Assembly (NCBI GenBank): GCA_023375785.1
Contig: SZWC01000510.1
Location: 288,041-318,975 of the forward strand
Direction of reading: 5' to 3'
Length of the DNA: 30,935 bases
Origin: Penium margaritaceum
Lineage: Eukaryota; Streptophyta; Zygnematophyceae; Desmidiales; Peniaceae
Of this stretch, positions 26,715-30,935 are shown piece after piece. Under the pieces are notes generated by a model that saw nothing but the letters and a program-made list of their open reading frames with translations, made no database searches and was not told the origin of the DNA. The stretch's first letter is position 1. Each line of letters begins with the position of its first letter. The translations under genes and the position numbers were made by a program.

Positions 26715-27460
26715 TGTTGAAAATTTTCCCCTCTGCATGTCCAAGTGCGGTGCCGGGAGGCGCCGACGAGCCACCAGAGAGAGGAAAATCTTTGCAGTTT
26801 CATCTAGAGGCTTGAGAATTACTCAGATCCTAAAATGGAGGATTTTCCCTAAAAGTGTAGGATTCGCTGAATCCGGTGGAAGTTGTTTCACCAAAATCGG
26901 ACAAGTAACAAGGGAGATATGAGCTTCCAAAGTTGGGATGTGCGTGGCGGCTCTGGGAGCTGGCCGCGACTTGACTTCCGGTGAATAATGGACAGGACCG
27001 AGTAATCTCCAAATGTCCATCTGGAGATTTTGCTCTGGAAAGACCGCCGATGCGTCCAGGGAGTAACTCATCGTATCCAGAAGTGCAGGTTGTTACTGAG
27101 GGATTTAGCCGAAATCTAGGCTCGGCGTCCGAAACTCAGTAGTACGTTTTGTTACTCGGGGACAGTCAAAATTCTGACCACAGGTCCACGGACAGGTTTC
27201 AAACCTTGTTACACCCCATCACCAAACTTGACCCAAAAGTGGTGGAGGTGCATCAAAACTATGCAGGGGACTCCTACATCACGTGCAATGGGACCTGTAC
27301 CTTGAGAATGGCGCTTCGCACGTGAAGAAAGGCGCCACGGCATGTGCGCACCATGGAGGCGTTTCTATGGTGGGTGAGACCTGTGCTTCGGTACGCGTAA
27401 CTTGGGCTACACTTGGCAGAATCATAAAACGGTTTGATTTGTTGGAGAGCTCATGACTAG
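26715..27460 (+). repeat. Probable 3' LTR of copia 3, end not resolved
   Basis: Begins TGTTGAAAATTTTCCCC right after the polypurine tract at 26703-26714. No second copy is in the window, so the 3' end cannot be set; 27460 is only an outer guess. No coding potential. Confidence 0.5.
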
Positions 27461-28140
27461 CCCTATAAAAAAATCAATCATGTCCATGTACAAAAACTAA
27501 CGTAAAATGTCGTTATTCCCTTTGCAAACGGACTGTCTCTAAATTCCTGCTCACATAGTGTGAGGCGAGCAGAAAGCACACGCTCAGTCTCAGATGCGTC
27601 CAAAATGAAAGACGTGAACCACTAGAGAAGATCACACCAACATCGGGACCGCACCACGTGCGGAATTCATGACACATTTCCATTTTCTGATACTATTTCT
27701 ACAGATCTTACGCTCCCCGCTTCTCACCTGCTACTCCTGTCCTTCGTCATGGCCTCGTGTCAAGGACACCTCTCCGCTACCACCTTTGCATCCCAAAGCG
27801 CCATCTGCGTCTCCTCCTCTTCAAGCTGCCATATGTACTCCATCCTAGTCCATGTACATCAGATTCGTCCTCAGATTCCTCTTTTCATCTTTGCCCCTTT
27901 AAATCCTGAAACCGCTCCGTCATGCTACCTCTTCTCTTTGGAGCACCTGTGCCTCAACATCACCCTACAATAGTTATCTCCTCCATCTGCAAGTGGTAGT
28001 GCAAGTGGTGGTGTAGACGGTGGTGCATGCAATGGAGTAAGCTGTGCTACAAGCGGTCTTGCAGGCAATGCTAGAGGTGGAATAGCACACGGTGATTAAG
28101 TGGTGTTGTTGGAGCGGATGTATGTGGTAGTACAGAGGCT
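27461..28140. other. Unannotated region after copia 3
   Basis: CTATAAAAAAATC at about 27,468 could be a TATA box or an LTR core. The stretch 27,700-27,970 is C/T-rich with Pro/Ser-type codons. About 27,990-28,100 is rich in GGTGGTG and GCAATG words. No gene is recognised. Confidence 0.4.
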
Positions 28141-28359
28141 GTGGGAGCCATGGAATCACAGGTGGACATTCCAGGGAATGCCGATGACACCTCCGATTCA
28201 TCATGGTGTGAGTCCTTAGAGGATGAGGCAGATTACTCTCGCACGGATTTGGAGGAGGAGGCACAAAATTATTTGGGGGAGGAGGAGGTGGGGTGGGATT
28301 CATCCTCTGACATGTCAGACGAGGATAGAGTGAGGACCAAGTGCTACCACGGTGGTTGA
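28141..28359 (+). CDS. Acidic ORF fragment, unknown
   Basis: A 72-codon frame, strongly acidic (SWCESLEDEADYSRTDLEEE, GWDSSSDMSDEDRV). I do not recognise a family. The bias to Asp/Glu/Ser is too even to be pure chance, but the frame ends at TGA shortly before a plausible 5' splice site (ATG|GTAAGC at 28383). It may be an eroded exon of a host or transposon gene. The opposite strand here reads as a Pro-rich shadow. Confidence 0.3.
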   Translation: MGAMESQVDIPGNADDTSDSSWCESLEDEADYSRTDLEEEAQNYLGEEEVGWDSSSDMSDEDRVRTKCYHGG

Positions 28360-28478
28360 AGAGAAGTTGGATGTGTACCATGGTAAGCAGGCCACGTTGT
28401 ATCCTTGTTGTGTTCATGTGTATTTTTCAGTTTTCATCCATGTCTACAAAGTCTCTAACGTAAATTCTATTTGGATTA

Positions 28479-28631
28479 TGTGGAGGTTGTACCAAGCAAC
28501 ATGATCCATGGTGCCACGAGAAGGAGTACAAGACACAATCCGGTGTGGAGACAAAGGGTCAGACAATAAGTGGTCCATTTAACGAGTCCATACAAAGTTC
28601 AGAAATCAGTACTCCAACGAGCCACACTTAG
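28479..28631 (+). pseudogene. Cys/His-cluster ORF fragment, unknown
   Basis: A short frame reads CGGCTKQHDPWCHEKEY and then a Ser/Thr-rich tail ending in TAG. The C-x2-C...C-H spacing resembles a small zinc-binding cluster. It follows the acidic frame at 28141 after about 120 bp containing a possible short intron (28383-28430, GT...TTTTTCAG). It could be a downstream exon of the same eroded gene. Very uncertain. Confidence 0.2.
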
Positions 28632-28639
28632 TGTGCAAG

Positions 28640-30842
28640 ATGCCGTGGACACAGTGGTCAGGTCACATGTAGTCAATCCGTGTTGTGGGCTTTGTTCATC
28701 TCTGTTTACGGAGATGATCTTTGATGTTGTGTGTGAGGTTTCTAGTACTGTAGAATGTATTTCATGTGATATCGTTGGCTACGTTCACGGCCTACCGTGT
28801 ACGTACAAATGTGGAGTAGCCATGGGTAATTGAATCCCCTATTCTTTTAATTGAAAAAAGAAATCCTGTCCATTGTTTTCTCTAGTATGCTTGAACTGTA
28901 AGGTGAGACTAGGTGTAATTCATTAATGCGCAATAACCTTAAGTATGACAACACTGCATGCAAAATCTGGAGAAGTGAAATAAATCCATGCTGAACACTC
29001 ATGTGTAGTAGATAAAAGTTATCATCACATGGAAGATGTTAGCATTGGCACGATGAACCTTGCAAAGGTTCATTGTGGAACATGATCTCTGCAGCTCACG
29101 CTGCAGTGTGTAATTTGGGCCACATAGAAACCATTGAAATGAAAGTGGGTAATACAGGTAACAATGTTGGTTACGAATGATTGTATACCCATCTAGAGAA
29201 TTTGAGGAAGCCTGCATGACATTGGCAGTTACCAAGGCATCATGAACGTAACAGTGGTACAGATCATACATAGGGGGAATGGACTGAGATAATAGGTTCA
29301 TTCATCGTTGATGTAAGCAAATGGCGAGGGTTTCACAAAGAACATGTAAGCCCTTTCGATGGGTCCTCATGATGTCCACGAAGCAGAAGAACGCGAGTGT
29401 CCTCTGGAGCCATGGTTTGACGGTTCAACTGCTATGGGTTGTGAGACATTATTCACGTGAACCAGCAGCCTTTTGTACGTACATTTGGTACAAATTACGC
29501 ATGTCCACATGGTTGCTCGATGCACTATAGACTAGGTGGCTCGGACCAGATCCATGGCTGCCATGGTTCTGGACAGTTGGAGGGCCTCGTACTTTGCAAG
29601 GGCCAGCCCAAGGTCCATGCATTCTGCTCAGGTGTCATTGGACATATGGCCTCAGGGGGCTCATGAAAACCCAATTCCCTGTCACGAGCTACATAACGAT
29701 CCCATTCTTCCTTTAGTTCGACCCATGCCCGGTGTGCCTCCATAGGGCCATTGTTCAAAGTGCCCCATCCACGTTACTCGTCCCGTTCATCCGTCCCTTG
29801 ATTGCCATTTTGTCCAAACAGTAAGGGCGGGCCGATAACAATCCAATAGTTTTGTGAGTTGAATGAACTGAATTTAAGCGTGGGATCAATTTACGTACCT
29901 AGTACTATGTCCAAAAAGAAGGCAAACTAGGATATATACTGGTTCAATAGTTGAACGGGTGCATTCTTGAGGCAGAAGTTCAAATTGCAAGCTATGCGCA
30001 AGCGGTTGTCGTATGGCTCGTCATGTGTGTCTAACTTTGAATACGACCTGCGAGTGACGAGAGACGAGCGGCATGAGCGGTCTGTGATTCCTTATCGAAA
30101 CTGTGGATCAGGGTATCCAAGGCTGGAAAAAACATGTCGTCTTCTGGTCCATTCAGCACATACTTGTGGGTATTTGTAGGGAGAAACGAACATGACATCG
30201 GTGCCTTTCAGTGGTCGTCCGCTGCTCCGCTATAACCTGCTTGCGCGGCATGCCACATAGCAAGATGGTAGTACACTTTTGCAGTGATGATAATTGCTCC
30301 AGCCTGGGGCCCCTTCTACGTATTTCACGTTGTTCAGTTGTGGCCTCTCCCGACTCCAAAGTGGGTATTGGAGTCATGTCGTGTAATGTGGCCTCCGAAT
30401 GCTTCACTTTTTAGCATTGGGCAGAGTGCTCGTCGTTTGAAAACAGTGGAGAAGCATGATAATTCCCAAGGCAAAAATTGGGCCTCCGGGTCTTCTTCTC
30501 ATAAGATGGGCTGATGTGTAATTTTTGTTATGAACCGTGGGTATCATACACACGAAATCTTCAAAAGGTGGGTAAAAACGAATCTTCCCCTAGTGTACTT
30601 TTGAGAATTGACTGGAAAAGTGTTAAAATGTAATCCAAAATAGAATTTTACCAACCTCGCTCTGATTCCTCCGAATTCCCAAGTAATCTATAAGATAAAT
30701 TTAATCAATTTCCATATCCTCGCTGAATGCGGGTTTTTGGGTTACATAGTAACCACTGTCATAAAATTTTAGTCAAAAGTTGGAAATGAAATTTCAGCAC
30801 AGTTCCGCATTTTTTAGTTTCACCTGGACTTGGAAAGGAAGG
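28640..30842. other. Unannotated AT-richer region
   Basis: No transposon domain or RNA gene recognised. The longest frames are 69-100 codons. One on the minus strand (29525-29758) reads HRAWVELKEEWDRYVARDRE and MTPEQNAWTLGWPLQ, which looks protein-like but matches nothing that I know. Base composition and lack of repeats suggest ordinary intergenic DNA or an ancient element beyond recognition. Confidence 0.45.
29525..29758 (-). CDS. Hypothetical 77-codon ORF, possible eroded exon
   Basis: I do not recognise this frame. Its amino-acid mix is ordinary for a protein: a charged helix (AWVELKEEWDRYVARDREL), then GFHEPPEAICPMTPEQNAW and a Trp/Pro-rich end. There is no signal peptide or membrane segment. 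No neighbour extends it. It could be part of an old DNA-transposon or host exon. Confidence 0.2.
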   Translation of the reverse strand: MNNGPMEAHRAWVELKEEWDRYVARDRELGFHEPPEAICPMTPEQNAWTLGWPLQSTRPSNCPEPWQPWIWSEPPSL

Positions 30843-30864
30843 TGTTGTGTGTGCATGTGTGAGT

Positions 30865-30935
<71 letters not shown>
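30843..30935. repeat. (GT)n microsatellite with GTGTAT interruptions
   Basis: Nearly pure GT dinucleotides to the end of the window, with CA and TA interruptions near its start. It continues beyond the window. Confidence 0.97.

Noticed and set aside
1..30935. tRNA, rRNA or bacterial-type operons
   Set aside because: None seen. The only tRNA-related sequences are the two 12-nt primer-binding sites.

Overview
This window looks like transposon-dense nuclear DNA from a green-lineage (plant or streptophyte-alga-like) eukaryote. I found no complete host gene. Two copia elements start reverse transcription at sites complementary to the 3' end of plant-type initiator tRNA-Met (one perfect, one with a single mismatch). 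The third large element is a chromodomain-bearing Ty3/gypsy chromovirus. The species cannot be fixed from sequence alone, and every element carries stop codons and frameshifts.

Layout. 1-1023: non-coding flank with two short tandem duplications. 1029-10062: copia element 1 on the minus strand, with 638-bp LTRs, a perfect 5-bp target-site duplication (GGTAG), a primer-binding site, a polypurine tract, and gag, protease, integrase, reverse transcriptase and RNase H. About 1.09 kb of its gag is an assembly duplication at two single-N joins. 10063-10415: a decayed LTR of the same family in the opposite orientation, head to head with the element-1 LTR. 10704-22848: copia element 2 on the plus strand (TSD TCGGG). 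Its protease and integrase are deleted, so gag runs almost directly into RT. Its 5' LTR is split by 10999-17151, a minus-strand chromovirus (TSD TGCAT) that lost the inner end of its own 5' LTR and its primer site. That element also contains a 182-N gap flanked by duplicated sequence, so the gap is probably spurious. 23260-23665: another LTR fragment of the element-1 family. 23748-26714: the 3' half of a third copia element (integrase to RNase H), followed by its 3' LTR from 26715. 27.4-30.8 kb: low-information DNA with a few weak ORF fragments. 30843-30935: a GT microsatellite.

Order of events: copia 2 inserted first and the chromovirus later jumped into its 5' LTR. Copia 1 inserted independently beside an older LTR of its own family. 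The elements need gag (particle), PR (maturation), RT/RNase H (cDNA synthesis) and IN (integration) together, and none here encodes an intact set under the standard code.

The most unusual pattern is where the in-frame stops fall. TAG and TAA sit mostly where glutamine is expected, and TGA mostly where arginine or tryptophan is expected. Cytosine-deamination decay explains this most simply. A TAR-to-Gln nuclear code, as known in some ulvophyte algae, is a testable alternative.
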